Below, one piece after another: positions 1 to 9,923 of a stretch of DNA of 64,000 nucleotides (the first letter of the stretch is position 1; each line of letters opens with the position of its first letter). The position numbers and the translations under genes are program-made. This DNA is from Arthrobacter sp. 260 (GTDB taxonomy: Bacteria; Actinomycetota; Actinomycetes; Actinomycetales; Micrococcaceae), in the NCBI RefSeq assembly GCF_013116745.1, contig NZ_JABFOE010000008.1, forward strand, positions 62,001-126,000, read 5' to 3'. Below the pieces are notes generated by a model that ran no database searches, was not told the origin of the DNA, and saw nothing but the letters and a program-made list of their open reading frames with translations.

Positions 1-600
1 AACGTCGGGAATACCGCGGCCGCGCCAGTCGGAGGGCTTGGTGTAGACGGGGTACTCCAGCAGTCCGTCAGAGTGGGACTCCTCGATGAGCGACTCGGGA
101 TTTCCGACGACGCCCGGTAAGAGCCGGCCGACGGCCTCCACCATCGCCAACACCGCCACTTCACCACCATTGAGGACGTAGTCCCCCAGGCTGACCGGGC
201 GGACATCAAAGTGGTCGCTGGCCCACTCAAGTACCCGCTCGTCGATTCCCTCGTACCTGCCGCAGGCGAAGGCCAGGTGCGGCTCCTCAGCGAGGTCATG
301 GGCCATCCGCTGAGTGAACACCTCGCCCGCTGGGGACGGAACGATGAGCACCGGGCGGGTCTCCGCTGGCGAGGCGTCAACGATGGACTGCAGCGCCAGC
401 GCCCACGGTTCAGGCTTCATCACCATCCCGGCTCCCCCGCCGTACGGGGTGTCATCGACCGTCCGGTGGCGGTCGGTGGTGAAGCTGCGCAGATCGTGGA
501 CCCTCAGGTCCAGCAACCCATCCTGCCGTGCCTTCCCGATCAGGGACAGGTCAAGGGCTGCCAGGTATTCGGGAAAGATACTGACGACGTCGATGCGCAC
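1..600 (-). CDS. trmD: tRNA (guanine-N1)-methyltransferase, 3' end cut by window
   Basis: The first 200 codons of TrmD, which methylates G37 of tRNAs with SAM. The reading starts at a GTG directly abutting the rimM stop codon and gives [12 protein letters not shown], then [20 protein letters not shown] and the SAM-knot region around [11 protein letters not shown] and [11 protein letters not shown], all typical of the SPOUT-family TrmD. The frame stays open to base 1, so the C-terminal domain lies outside the window. It is translationally coupled to rimM in the standard rpsP-khpA-rimM-trmD operon. Identity is very secure; only the C-terminus is unseen. Confidence 0.97.
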   Translation of the reverse strand, partial: MRIDVVSIFPEYLAALDLSLIGKARQDGLLDLRVHDLRSFTTDRHRTVDDTPYGGGAGMVMKPEPWALALQSIVDASPAETRPVLIVPSPAGEVFTQRMAHDLAEEPHLAFACGRYEGIDERVLEWASDHFDVRPVSLGDYVLNGGEVAVLAMVEAVGRLLPGVVGNPESLIEESHSDGLLEYPVYTKPSDWRGRGIPDV

Positions 601-1239
601 CTAGCGACCGCTGCCCTCAGGGTCGGAATCAGGAGTGCTGTCGGCGTCATCGGTCACGGCAGGACCGGTGGGGGCGTCGTCGTCGAGCTCGGTCACTTCG
701 CCGTCGTCGGGCCCGGCCTGGTTGGAGCCGGGCAGGTTCAGTTCGAACAGGCCGTCCGGCGGGGTCAGCAGGACGAAACCGTCAGCAACGTTGACCTCGG
801 GCACGATCTCGGCGACGAAGGGAACCAGGGTTTCGTGGCCGGCAGAGGTCTCGATGATGAGCAGGTCCTGCACCTCGAGGGTGCGGAGGCCGCTGACCTT
901 CCCGACGATGTCGTCTCCCACCCGCGCCTCGAGGCCCACCAGCTCGTGTTCGTACCAGGCGTCGTCGTCATCATCGTCGGCCTCGTCGGTGTCGATGAAG
1001 AGCTTCGCGCCACGCAGCGTCTCGGCAGCGTTGCGATCAGAGAAGCCGTCGAAGCCAAGGATCAGGATGTCCTTGTTCCAGCGGGCGCCACTGACGGTCA
1101 GGGATCCGAGCGTCGCCGGTTCGGCGCGGAACACAGACCCGGCCTCGAACCGGTCCTCAGGCGCGTCGGTGAACAGCTGCACGGTCACCTCGCCGCGAAT
1201 ACCGTGGGGCTTGCCGATCCTGGCAACCTGAACTTCCAT
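601..1239 (-). CDS. rimM: 16S rRNA processing protein RimM
   Basis: Encodes 212 residues. RimM binds ribosomal protein S19 and helps 30S head maturation. The N-terminal domain begins MEVQVARIGKPHGIRGEVTV, the family signature, and is followed by a PRC-barrel (about residues 95-170, ending near VNVADGFVLLTPP). The last ~40 residues form an acidic tail rich in Asp, Glu, Pro and Thr that is longer than in most bacteria but common in actinobacteria. A good AGGAG ribosome site precedes the ATG. The stop codon abuts the trmD GTG, so the two are coupled. Confidence 0.97.
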   Translation of the reverse strand: MEVQVARIGKPHGIRGEVTVQLFTDAPEDRFEAGSVFRAEPATLGSLTVSGARWNKDILILGFDGFSDRNAAETLRGAKLFIDTDEADDDDDDAWYEHELVGLEARVGDDIVGKVSGLRTLEVQDLLIIETSAGHETLVPFVAEIVPEVNVADGFVLLTPPDGLFELNLPGSNQAGPDDGEVTELDDDAPTGPAVTDDADSTPDSDPEGSGR

Positions 1240-1277
1240 CTGACACTCCTGGTGCTGCTGGGGTAGGTGGACATAAA

Positions 1278-1313
1278 TTTGGCCCCTCCACCATTATCCG
1301 GTGCGGGGCCAAA
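1278..1313 (-). terminator. 9-bp stem-loop between khpA and rimM
   Basis: Perfect inverted repeat TTTGGCCCC / GGGGCCAAA with an 18-nt spacer, lying in the only sizeable gap of the rpsP-khpA-rimM-trmD operon. On the transcribed strand it is followed by TTTATG rather than a long U tract. It could be a weak or regulated terminator, or an RNA processing/stability element that lets rimM-trmD be expressed at a lower level than rpsP-khpA. Confidence 0.4.
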
Positions 1314-1386
1314 CTCATTGAAACTATGCTCTGAGGCATTTATGCCCTGAAACATCTCTGCTGTGAGACAGGGTGCTGAAGCGCTG

Positions 1387-1632
1387 TTAGCCCCGGCGGC
1401 GGTCCGTATCGACTACGTCCACGCGTACCGGTTCGCCGTCGGCGAGGGCTGACACAACGGTGCGCAGTGCGCGAGCTGTGCGGCCCTGGCGGCCGATGAC
1501 CCGGCCCAGATCGTCCTGATGAACCCGTACTTCGAGGGTTTCGCCCCGGCGGTTGTTCTTCAGGGAAACCTTGACATCATCGGGACTGTCGACGATTCCC
1601 CGGACGAGGTGTTCCAGCGCTTCTGCCAGCAA
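1387..1632 (-). CDS. khpA: KH-domain RNA-binding protein KhpA
   Basis: An 81-residue single KH-domain protein. The KH signature is seen as GRVIGRQGRTARALR, containing the GxxG loop (GRQG). Homologues (YlqC/KhpA) bind RNA, often with KhpB/Jag, and affect cell division and translation in Gram-positives. It lies one base after the rpsP stop codon, the usual position in this operon, so the two are co-transcribed. Length and domain match the family fully. Confidence 0.93.
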   Translation of the reverse strand: MLAEALEHLVRGIVDSPDDVKVSLKNNRRGETLEVRVHQDDLGRVIGRQGRTARALRTVVSALADGEPVRVDVVDTDRRRG

Positions 1633-1633
1633 T

Positions 1634-2053
1634 TTACTTGGCCTCGGCGGTTTCCGTCTCGGCTTCGGCTGGTGCCTCGGCGTCGGACTTCTTGGCCTTG
1701 GGGGTGATTGCTTCAGGAACGATTACCGAACCCTTTTCAGGAGCGGTGAAGGCTTCCTTGGGAGCCTTGGTCTTCAAGGTTCCCTCCTGGCCCTCAATGC
1801 CCTTGAACTTCTGCCAGTCACCGGTGATCTTCAGCAGAACAGCAACCTGCTCGGTTGGCTGTGCGCCAACGCCGAGCCAGTACTGTGCACGCTCGGAGTT
1901 GATCTCGATGAACGAGGGCTCCTCGGTGGGGTTGTACTTACCGATTTCCTCGAGGGCACGGCCATCACGCTTGGCGCGTGCATCCATGACGACGACACGG
2001 TAGAAAGGTGCGCGGATTTTACCCATGCGCTTCAGGCGAATCTTTACGGCCAC
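1634..2053 (-). CDS. rpsP: 30S ribosomal protein S16
   Basis: Ribosomal protein S16, a 30S assembly protein. I chose the GTG at 2053, giving [12 protein letters not shown], the conserved S16 N-terminus. A GTG four codons upstream overlaps the only ribosome site (AAGGAG at 2065-2070), so it cannot be used with that site; from 2053 the spacer is 11 nt, slightly long. The product is 139 residues: the S16 core takes about 90 and the rest is a charged tail ([19 protein letters not shown]) typical of actinobacterial S16. First gene of the operon, transcribed toward khpA. Confidence 0.97.
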   Translation of the reverse strand: MAVKIRLKRMGKIRAPFYRVVVMDARAKRDGRALEEIGKYNPTEEPSFIEINSERAQYWLGVGAQPTEQVAVLLKITGDWQKFKGIEGQEGTLKTKAPKEAFTAPEKGSVIVPEAITPKAKKSDAEAPAEAETETAEAK

Positions 2054-2085
2054 TGTTGTGGTCACTCCTTGATGATCTAAAGGGG

Positions 2086-2133
2086 TGAACCCTACTCAGT
2101 GCTCCCGTGGGGCGGGCCACTTCTGAGGGTTCA
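2086..2133 (-). promoter_or_regulatory. Stem-loop in the rpsP leader
   Basis: Inverted repeat TGAACCC/GGGTTCA that continues, after a 3-nt bulge, as TCAG/CTGA. It encloses a further GTGG/CCAC pairing. It lies 33-80 bases upstream of the rpsP start in the leader, where ribosomal-protein operons are often autoregulated. No function is proven, and it is not a terminator because no U-run follows. Confidence 0.4.
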
Positions 2134-2227
2134 AAAGGACAAGATGCGCGCGCAGAGAGAGGGGCTGCCCGGATCGAGTACAGGTCTATTGTGCCAGATA
2201 GCTGACTCCAGCACGAATCACGCCACG

Positions 2228-3130
2228 CTAGCTGACCGCGACCCGGATTCTGTTGTTCCACGGGTCGTTGAAGCGCAGTTCACTGCCCGTGTGATGGTTG
2301 CCGATGCCTGCAACCCTGAGCCTGTCGGCGAGGGCGTCGACGTCGTCTGCGGCGGGCACATGGATGAGCACCTCGCCGAGCCCGAGCGTGTCCTTGCGGG
2401 GCCCAGCGCCGCGGCTGTTCCAGACGTTCATCGCCATGTGGTGGTGGTATCCCCCCGCGGAGACAAACAGTGCCTGGCCATGCCACCCGGCGGTGCGCTC
2501 GAATCCCAGGGTGTCAACGTAGAACTTCCCAGCAGTCTCGACGTCGCCCACCTGAAGGTGGACGTGCCCGACGACGGCGCTTGCCTCGGTCTGGCCAGTG
2601 ACCGCCGCTTCGGTGAGGTGGTCCCTGAGGTAGGCGTCCGCGGGAAGGCGGAGGCTGTCCATGACCACCGATTTTCCTGGCGCCTTGCCTGCGGCCTGCC
2701 CGGTGGTGTCGGTGCTCCACTGCCAAGTGTCGCGGGGCTTGTCGAAGTAGAGTTCGATCCCGTTGCCCTCGGGGTCGGTGAAGTAGAACGCTTCGCTGAC
2801 CAGGTGGTCGGCGCTGCCGACGTACAGGCTGGCGTCGTATTGGGCCGTTGCGGCGACGGTCGCGGCGAGGGCCGAGCGGTCGTCGAAGAGCAGCGCGGTG
2901 TGGAAAAGGCCCGCTTCCCCCTGGGCCGGGAGCTGGAGTCCTGCGGCCGGTGCTAGGTGAATGAGCGGCGTGTTTCCTCGGCCGAGGTGGAGGCCATCGC
3001 TGGCCTCGGCAATGACCTCGAGGCCGAGGGCTCGCTGGTAGTAGTCGGACATGGTGGGCAGGTCGCCCACCTTTAGTAGTACGGTGCCCATTGACAGGTC
3101 GTCGGGCAGCAGATCCTGGGTGGTGGTCAT
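2228..3130 (-). CDS. VOC-family ring-cleaving dioxygenase-like protein
   Basis: A 300-residue protein with two VOC (glyoxalase/bleomycin-resistance/extradiol dioxygenase) modules, one beginning near SMGTVLLKVGDLPTMSDYYQ and the second near VVGHVHLQVGDVETAGKFYV. Metal-ligand candidates are the His residues in GHVHLQVGD and in the GYHHHMAMNVW segment, plus Glu residues in GNGIELYFDKP. This matches the CatE/MhqO-type group of catechol-2,3-dioxygenase-like proteins. The start at 3130 is supported by GAGGAG seven bases upstream; an earlier ATG lacks a site. A 16-bp perfect palindrome lies 39 bases upstream. The substrate cannot be read from sequence; quinone or catechol detoxification is the common role. 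Confidence 0.85.
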   Translation of the reverse strand: MTTTQDLLPDDLSMGTVLLKVGDLPTMSDYYQRALGLEVIAEASDGLHLGRGNTPLIHLAPAAGLQLPAQGEAGLFHTALLFDDRSALAATVAATAQYDASLYVGSADHLVSEAFYFTDPEGNGIELYFDKPRDTWQWSTDTTGQAAGKAPGKSVVMDSLRLPADAYLRDHLTEAAVTGQTEASAVVGHVHLQVGDVETAGKFYVDTLGFERTAGWHGQALFVSAGGYHHHMAMNVWNSRGAGPRKDTLGLGEVLIHVPAADDVDALADRLRVAGIGNHHTGSELRFNDPWNNRIRVAVS

Positions 3131-3168
3131 CGGTTTCTCCTCTACGTGACGCAGTATCTGATTCAACT

Positions 3169-3184
3169 ACTTGAAGCTTCAAGT
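3169..3184. promoter_or_regulatory. 16-bp palindromic operator upstream of the VOC gene
   Basis: ACTTGAAGCTTCAAGT is a perfect 16-bp palindrome 39 bases upstream of the VOC start. The size, symmetry and AT-rich half-sites suit a dimeric winged-helix repressor (MarR or HxlR type), the class that often controls VOC dioxygenase genes. No repressor gene is next to it. Confidence 0.5.
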
Positions 3185-3339
3185 TATTCCGTGACGTGGC
3201 TGTTCAACTTTCCCCAGGTTCTGGCTCCAGTTCAGGGTGTCGGAACGCGACACGCCGTCGTTGGGAGCCCTTCGGACGTAGAAGGTGGGGAAACCTGCCC
3301 GGCTACACCCGCTCGAATCACCAACACGACGAGACACGG

Positions 3340-3834
3340 CTACAGGACGGCGCGCATCACCACACGACGGCCGATGCGGTCGAGGCCGACCTCGGTTTCG
3401 TGTCGGCGGATACCCGCCAAACCCGGGGAGAGTTCCCGGACCGGCTCGAAGCCGCAAGTGGCGTAGAACGGGGCATTGAAGGGCACGTCGGCGAAGGTGC
3501 TCAGGGACATCATGGGGTAGCCGCGGTCCCTCGCCCAGGCCTTCGATGCCTCGACCAGGGCCCTGCCGATCCCTTGGCCCGAATGCTGCGGCAGCACGGC
3601 CAGCTGCTCGAGGTGGGCCCCGCTGTCGACCTCCTCCAGCCGGGCGAACCCGACGCATGGCTTCCCGGTGACCAGCAGCTTCAGGGACGCCGAAAGCTCG
3701 GCCCGGGACGCTCCAGGCGGAAGGGACAGGGGAAGCGGCAATCCGCCGATCTCGGTCAGCAGCGAGTCGGCCGCGGCCTCGATGGCTGGCAGGAAGGTGA
3801 TGTCCAGCCTCCCGGCCTCACGGATGCTGATCAT
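3340..3834 (-). CDS. GNAT-family N-acetyltransferase
   Basis: A 164-residue acetyltransferase. The acetyl-CoA-binding motif A is visible as LEQLAVLPQHSGQGIGRALVEAS (Q/RxxGxG/A core QHSGQGIG), and motif B as FYATCGFEPVREL. The first strand begins MISIREAGRLDITF, which is why I placed the start at 3834; an in-frame GTG ten codons upstream is possible but less family-like. The substrate is unknown. It is a single gene in the minus direction with the alpha/beta hydrolase upstream. Confidence 0.85.
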   Translation of the reverse strand: MISIREAGRLDITFLPAIEAAADSLLTEIGGLPLPLSLPPGASRAELSASLKLLVTGKPCVGFARLEEVDSGAHLEQLAVLPQHSGQGIGRALVEASKAWARDRGYPMMSLSTFADVPFNAPFYATCGFEPVRELSPGLAGIRRHETEVGLDRIGRRVVMRAVL

Positions 3835-3898
3835 GCGCCCCAGTGTAGGGCGGCCAGCTCGCACGGTGGAACCCTACTCTTGACGCTCCCGGCCAACC

Positions 3899-4615
3899 CT
3901 AGTCACCGGACGCCGCATGAAGGGCGACGAACTCACGGATGAGGGCGTCGCCGTCGGGTGTGTCCTGGGGCCGGTGGCCACCCGGCGACACCACGTGGCG
4001 GGCGCCGGTCACTGCCAGGTAGTCGGCGATCTCCTCGTACAGCGGCTCCCAGCCGCCGGTCACAATCAGGGTGGGCACTCCCGGGACAATGTCCAGGGGA
4101 GCCTCCCACGGCGGGGACTGCAGGCGGAGCCGTCGGGCGGCGCGGCGATCCTCGGTGGTCGAGGGAGGCCGGGCATCGGTGGAGAAGACCAGGCGGACAA
4201 ACTCCTGCAGGAAGTCCTCGTCGGAGAGGGATTCGCGTCTGTCGTATAGCTCACCCACAAGTGCACGATGGGCAACCGTTGCGGGCAGGTCAGTGGTCAG
4301 GGACAGACACGCTGGTTCCACGAGCACCAGTGAGCGCACCAGATCGGGCCGGTCAACCGCAGCCATCATCGCCGCGATGGCGCCCTGTGAATGCGCCACC
4401 AGATGACCGCCCTCCCCCAGCGCTTCGATGACGATCCGCTGATCCGCGGCGAAATCTGTGGGCAACGGGTCTGCGCCAACCTCGAAGCCGTGACGGCGGA
4501 GGAACAGGCAGTCGTAGGTGCTGGCCAGGGCATGCTGGGTAGGCCACGCTGCGGCTCCGAAGGTACCGCTGCCGTGGACAAAGACGAGTCGTTCAGGGGT
4601 CATTTCAGTGCTCAC
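3899..4615 (-). CDS. Alpha/beta hydrolase
   Basis: A 238-residue alpha/beta-hydrolase-fold protein. The oxyanion-loop strand LVFVHGSG is near the N-terminus, the nucleophile elbow is AHSQG (Ser in S-x-G), a strand PTLIVTGGWEPLY is where the acid residue would lie, and the catalytic His is in SPGGHRPQ. The GTG at 4615 has GAGG five bases ahead of it and gives VSTEMTPERLVFVHG; longer starts add a tail unlike the family. Substrate is not predictable. It sits between ffh and the GNAT gene and probably has its own promoter. Confidence 0.85.
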   Translation of the reverse strand: MSTEMTPERLVFVHGSGTFGAAAWPTQHALASTYDCLFLRRHGFEVGADPLPTDFAADQRIVIEALGEGGHLVAHSQGAIAAMMAAVDRPDLVRSLVLVEPACLSLTTDLPATVAHRALVGELYDRRESLSDEDFLQEFVRLVFSTDARPPSTTEDRRAARRLRLQSPPWEAPLDIVPGVPTLIVTGGWEPLYEEIADYLAVTGARHVVSPGGHRPQDTPDGDALIREFVALHAASGD

Positions 4616-4766
4616 GGGGTCCTCGAAGGTGGGTCGAGTCAACAGGGACACCGGATTCCCGATGAACCCGTCATGGCTGTCGATCCGATCCGGGTAGAGC
4701 TGACACACCACCTGAAGCGGTACGTCAGTGGCCCGGGGTGGAAATTGACCCGTCCCGGGGTGAGTG

Positions 4767-6344
4767 TTACTTGCCGAGGAACTTCTCGAAGCCCTTCGGC
4801 AGGTTCAGGGAGGCCGGGTCGAAGTCGTTCTGGGCGCCGAACGCGGCGCCGGAGGGCACCGAGGGACGGTTGCGCCGTGCCTCGGCGTCGGCCCGCTCCT
4901 GGGCTGCCTTCGCCGGGTTGCCCGACTTGGGCTTCTTTTTGCCCTTCGCAACGGCCTTGCCCTTGCGGGCGCCGCCGTTGAATCCGCCGGGGCCGGCCAT
5001 GCCGGGCATTCCTGGAATGCCACCGCCCGAAGCCATCTTCTTCATCATTTTCTGGGCCTGGCCGAACCGCTCCAGCAAACCGTTAACCTCGGACACGTGG
5101 ACGCCCGAGCCTTTGGCGATGCGGGCGCGCCGGGAGCCGTTGATGATCTTCGGTGCCACACGCTCGTGGACGGTCATGGACCGCACGATCGCTTCCACCC
5201 GGTCGATCTCGCGTTCGTCGAAGTTCTCCAGCTGCTCGCGCATCCCGGCGGCGCCGGGCATCATCATCAGCATCTTCTTCATGGAGCCCATGTTGCGGAT
5301 CTGCTGCATCTGCGCCAGGAAGTCGTCGAGGGTGAAGTCCTCCTGGTCGGAGAACTTCTGCGCCATCCGGGCCGCTTCGTCCTTATCCCAGGACTTCTCC
5401 GCCTGCTCGATCAGGGTGAGGATGTCGCCCATGTCGAGGATGCGCGAGGCCATCCGGTCGGGGTGGAACAGTTCGAAGTCGTTCAGTCCCTCACCGGTGG
5501 ACGCGAACATGACCGGCTTGCCGGTAACGGAGGCCACGGAAAGTGCTGCGCCACCACGAGCGTCGCCGTCGAGCTTCGTCAGGACCACGCCGGTGAAGTT
5601 GACGCCCTCGTTGAAAGCCTGCGCCGTGTTGACGGCGTCCTGGCCGATCATCGCGTCGATGACGAACAGCACTTCGTCGGGATTGATGGCGTCGCGGATG
5701 TCGGAGGCCTGCTGCATCAGCTCGGCGTCGATGCCCAGGCGGCCGGCGGTATCGACGATGACGACGTCGTACAGCTTGGTCCGTGCCTCGGCAACACCGG
5801 CGCGGGCAACGGCGACCGGATCGCCGGTGGCGGTTTCGAACTCCGAGCTGACACCGGGGTGCGGCGCGAACACCGGCACTCCGGCGCGTTCACCGTTTAC
5901 CTGCAGCTGCTTGACGGCGTTCGGACGCTGGAGGTCACACGCGACCAGCAGGGGGCTATGCCCCTGGCCCTTCAACCACTTGGAGAGCTTGCCGGCGAGG
6001 GTGGTCTTACCCGCACCCTGCAAGCCGGCCAGCATGATGACGGTCGGCGGGTTCTTGGCGAGACGGATCCGGCGCGTTTCCCCGCCGAGGATGCCGACGA
6101 GTTCCTCGTTGACGATCTTGACGACCTGCTGGCCCGGGTTCAGCGCCTGGGACACCTCCAGGCCCAGCGCGCGTTCCTTGACCTTGGCGGTGAACTCGCG
6201 GACCACGCTGACCGCGACGTCGGCATCGAGAAGGGCACGGCGGATTTCGCGCACCGTGGCGTCAACGTCGGCTTCGGAGAGCCGGCCCTTCCCACGGAGG
6301 TTCTTGAAAGTTTCTGTCAACCGGTCAGAGAGTGAATTGAACAC
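4767..6344 (-). CDS. ffh: Signal recognition particle protein Ffh
   Basis: 525 residues, the SRP54 GTPase that delivers nascent membrane proteins to FtsY (encoded at 11764-12966). Order: N domain (MFNSLSDRLTETFKNLRGKG), G domain with P-loop GLQGAGKTTLAGKLS, G3 DTAGRLG, G4 TKLDGDARGG, then a methionine-rich M domain (MKKMLMMMPG and MMKKMASGGG). The C-terminus is long, basic and Gly-rich, as in other actinobacteria. It is separated from the rpsP operon here by three accessory genes. Confidence 0.98.
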   Translation of the reverse strand: MFNSLSDRLTETFKNLRGKGRLSEADVDATVREIRRALLDADVAVSVVREFTAKVKERALGLEVSQALNPGQQVVKIVNEELVGILGGETRRIRLAKNPPTVIMLAGLQGAGKTTLAGKLSKWLKGQGHSPLLVACDLQRPNAVKQLQVNGERAGVPVFAPHPGVSSEFETATGDPVAVARAGVAEARTKLYDVVIVDTAGRLGIDAELMQQASDIRDAINPDEVLFVIDAMIGQDAVNTAQAFNEGVNFTGVVLTKLDGDARGGAALSVASVTGKPVMFASTGEGLNDFELFHPDRMASRILDMGDILTLIEQAEKSWDKDEAARMAQKFSDQEDFTLDDFLAQMQQIRNMGSMKKMLMMMPGAAGMREQLENFDEREIDRVEAIVRSMTVHERVAPKIINGSRRARIAKGSGVHVSEVNGLLERFGQAQKMMKKMASGGGIPGMPGMAGPGGFNGGARKGKAVAKGKKKPKSGNPAKAAQERADAEARRNRPSVPSGAAFGAQNDFDPASLNLPKGFEKFLGK

Positions 6345-6457
6345 GTGCCGTGAACTGCTTTCTTCGATGGATGGTGGGGCTCAGTTATCAAGGGTACCAA
6401 CTAGGGCCGCTGGTGGCTCGCGGGACAACACGAGGCCAAGGTGGCAGGGTAGGCCCT

Positions 6458-7891
6458 GTGGATACGCATACAAACTCAGTCCAGGACAGCTCCCCCTTTT
6501 CTCCCGATCAGGAGGTCGCCACGCTCCTCATACTGGGGGCTTCGGGAGACCTGACCGGCCGGCTGCTGTTGCCCGGGCTGGCGCGCCTGGTCCGCCACGG
6601 CCGGGCGAAAGGATTGCACCTGGTCGGTGCCGGCTACGACGACTGGAGTGCCGTGCAATGGTCGGACCGGGTGGGCGAATCCTTCGCCGACGCGGTGAAA
6701 ACCGCCGACGACGACGCCCGGGCCACCCTCGAGCTGCTGCAGACCACCAGCGAATACCGGCAGGTCGACGTCACCGCGCCGGGTGAGCTGGCCCAGCTGA
6801 TCTCGTCGCTACAGGGTCCCGTGGCTGTGTACTTCGCCCTTCCACCGGCGATCTCGGAAAAGGCGTGCGAGCTGCTCTCCGCCGACGATCTGCCGCCGGG
6901 CACCCGATTGGTGATGGAGAAACCGTTCGGGACGAACCAGGCGGCGGCATTCTCGCTCAACGAGACCCTGACGGCACTCGTACCCGAGGACCACATTCAC
7001 CGGGTGGACCATTTCCTGGGGAAGGCGACAGTTCTGAACATTCTGGGCCTGCGGTTCGCCAACCGGCTGTTGGAACCCGTCTGGAACAACCTGCATGTGG
7101 AGCGGGTTGAGGTGGTCTACGACGAGGATCTCGCGCTCGAGGGCCGTGCCGGGTATTACGACGGCGCCGGCGCCCTGCGCGACATGATCCAGAGCCACCT
7201 GCTGCACGCGATGGCGATCCTCGCGATGGAATCCCCGGTGAGCCTGCACGAGCGGGACCTGAGGGACGGGATCGGGGCTGTGCTGCGCGCCAGCAAGGTG
7301 AACCCTGATTTCAACGAGAGCACGCGGCGTGCCCGCTACACCGCAGGCACCATCGGCGGTCGGGACGTTCCCGACTACGCGGCGGAAGCCGGCGTCGACC
7401 CATCGCTGGGCACCGAGACGCTCGCGGAGATCACCGTGTCGATCAACAATGCCCGGTGGGCGGGTGTGCCATTTGTCCTGCGGTCCGGGAAGGCACTCGG
7501 CGGGAAGCGCAAGGAAGCTGTGATCACCTTCAAACCGGTGAGCCACCTCCCCATCGGGTTCAGTGGTCACGACCTGCCCACCCGGCTGCGGATTGGTTTC
7601 GGGCCCGAGACCCTGCGGCTGGAGATCGATGTCAATGGTCCCGGTGATATCTTCACCCTCGACCGCGCGGTGCTCGAGGCCGACCTCAACGCGTCAGAGC
7701 TGCTGCCGTACGGTGAAGTGCTTGAGGGCGTCCTGACCGGCGACCCTACCCTGTCGGTCCGCGGAGACACCGCCGAAGACTGCTGGCGGATTGTCGACCC
7801 GGTGCTCGACGCGTGGGCCGCCAACGAGGTGCCATTGGAGGAATACCCGGCAGGATCCTCCGGCCCTGCCTCCTGGGACACGCTGGCTTAA
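6458..7891 (+). CDS. zwf: Glucose-6-phosphate dehydrogenase (second-type paralogue)
   Basis: 477 residues from a GTG at 6458. The dinucleotide-binding loop reads LILGASGDLTGRLLLPGL. The active-site segment HRVDHFLGKATVLNILGLRFAN corresponds to the family R-I-D-H-Y-L-G-K signature, with conservative Val and Phe changes. The enzyme oxidises glucose-6-phosphate to 6-phosphogluconolactone, giving NADPH. It is not next to tal, pgl or opcA, and its sequence departs from the classical actinobacterial Zwf, so it is probably an additional isoenzyme. A large hairpin directly follows its stop and separates it from convergent glnB. Confidence 0.9.
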   Translation: MDTHTNSVQDSSPFSPDQEVATLLILGASGDLTGRLLLPGLARLVRHGRAKGLHLVGAGYDDWSAVQWSDRVGESFADAVKTADDDARATLELLQTTSEYRQVDVTAPGELAQLISSLQGPVAVYFALPPAISEKACELLSADDLPPGTRLVMEKPFGTNQAAAFSLNETLTALVPEDHIHRVDHFLGKATVLNILGLRFANRLLEPVWNNLHVERVEVVYDEDLALEGRAGYYDGAGALRDMIQSHLLHAMAILAMESPVSLHERDLRDGIGAVLRASKVNPDFNESTRRARYTAGTIGGRDVPDYAAEAGVDPSLGTETLAEITVSINNARWAGVPFVLRSGKALGGKRKEAVITFKPVSHLPIGFSGHDLPTRLRIGFGPETLRLEIDVNGPGDIFTLDRAVLEADLNASELLPYGEVLEGVLTGDPTLSVRGDTAEDCWRIVDPVLDAWAANEVPLEEYPAGSSGPASWDTLA

Positions 7892-7895
7892 AGCC

Positions 7896-7960
7896 GACGT
7901 CACCCTCCGCTTCCGAACCACCGCTAGACGGTGGTGATGCAGGAAGCGAAGGGTGACGTC
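7896..7960. terminator. Large bidirectional terminator between zwf and glnB
   Basis: A long hairpin: GACGTCACCCT pairs with AGGGTGACGTC (11 bp), then one C-A mismatch, then CGCTTCC with GGAAGCG (7 bp), and an inner ACCACCG/CGGTGGT stem with a 5-nt loop. It begins four bases after the zwf stop and serves both convergent genes. There is no U-run, as usual for high-GC actinobacteria. Confidence 0.85.
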
Positions 7961-8006
7961 GACCGGTGCGTCCGGTGTGGGTGCGTCCGGGAGGAACAGG
8001 GGCGGG

Positions 8007-9640
<1,634 letters not shown>

Positions 9641-9753
9641 CGTCACATCCTCTCGCGAGTGGCGGGCAGTTCCCGCAATCAAAAGTCTGCACGCGCTGTG
9701 TTTCGGGCCCGTGAGCCAATTGATTGCGCGCAGGTTACAGAACTCGCACGTTG

Positions 9754-9791
9754 GTAAAGAGTGCATGACGGATATGTTTCAGCTGTGTTAA
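9754..9791 (-). promoter_or_regulatory. GlnR-like operator upstream of amtB
   Basis: On the minus strand: TTAAC-6 nt-GAAAC-6 nt-GTCAT-6 nt-TTTAC. The actinomycete GlnR box is GTnAC-n6-GAAAC repeated with 22-bp period; the first a-site (4/5) and b-site (5/5) match well, the second a-site 4/5, the last poorly. Position upstream of amtB-glnB is exactly where GlnR acts in Streptomyces and Mycobacterium. Some Micrococcales may use AmtR instead, so this is an inference. Confidence 0.42.
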
Positions 9792-9923
9792 CCGCACCTG
9801 ATTTTGCCCCCTTAACTGGACTCGGCCGCGATCGGAGAGTAATACGGAATGCACCTGGGAGGTGTCCGGAGAGCGAGTCGTGGGCTGGCTAGACTTGCTT
9901 GGAGCTGACAACGATGGAGAATA

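Noticed and set aside
211-1266. Long open frames on the plus strand opposite trmD and rimM
   Set aside because: They are antisense to well-conserved genes and their Arg/Gly/Ser-rich products match no family; typical high-GC shadow frames.
9851-9923. Promoter assignment for the GH79-like gene
   Set aside because: No convincing -35/-10 pair could be chosen between 9792 and 9923, so none is listed.
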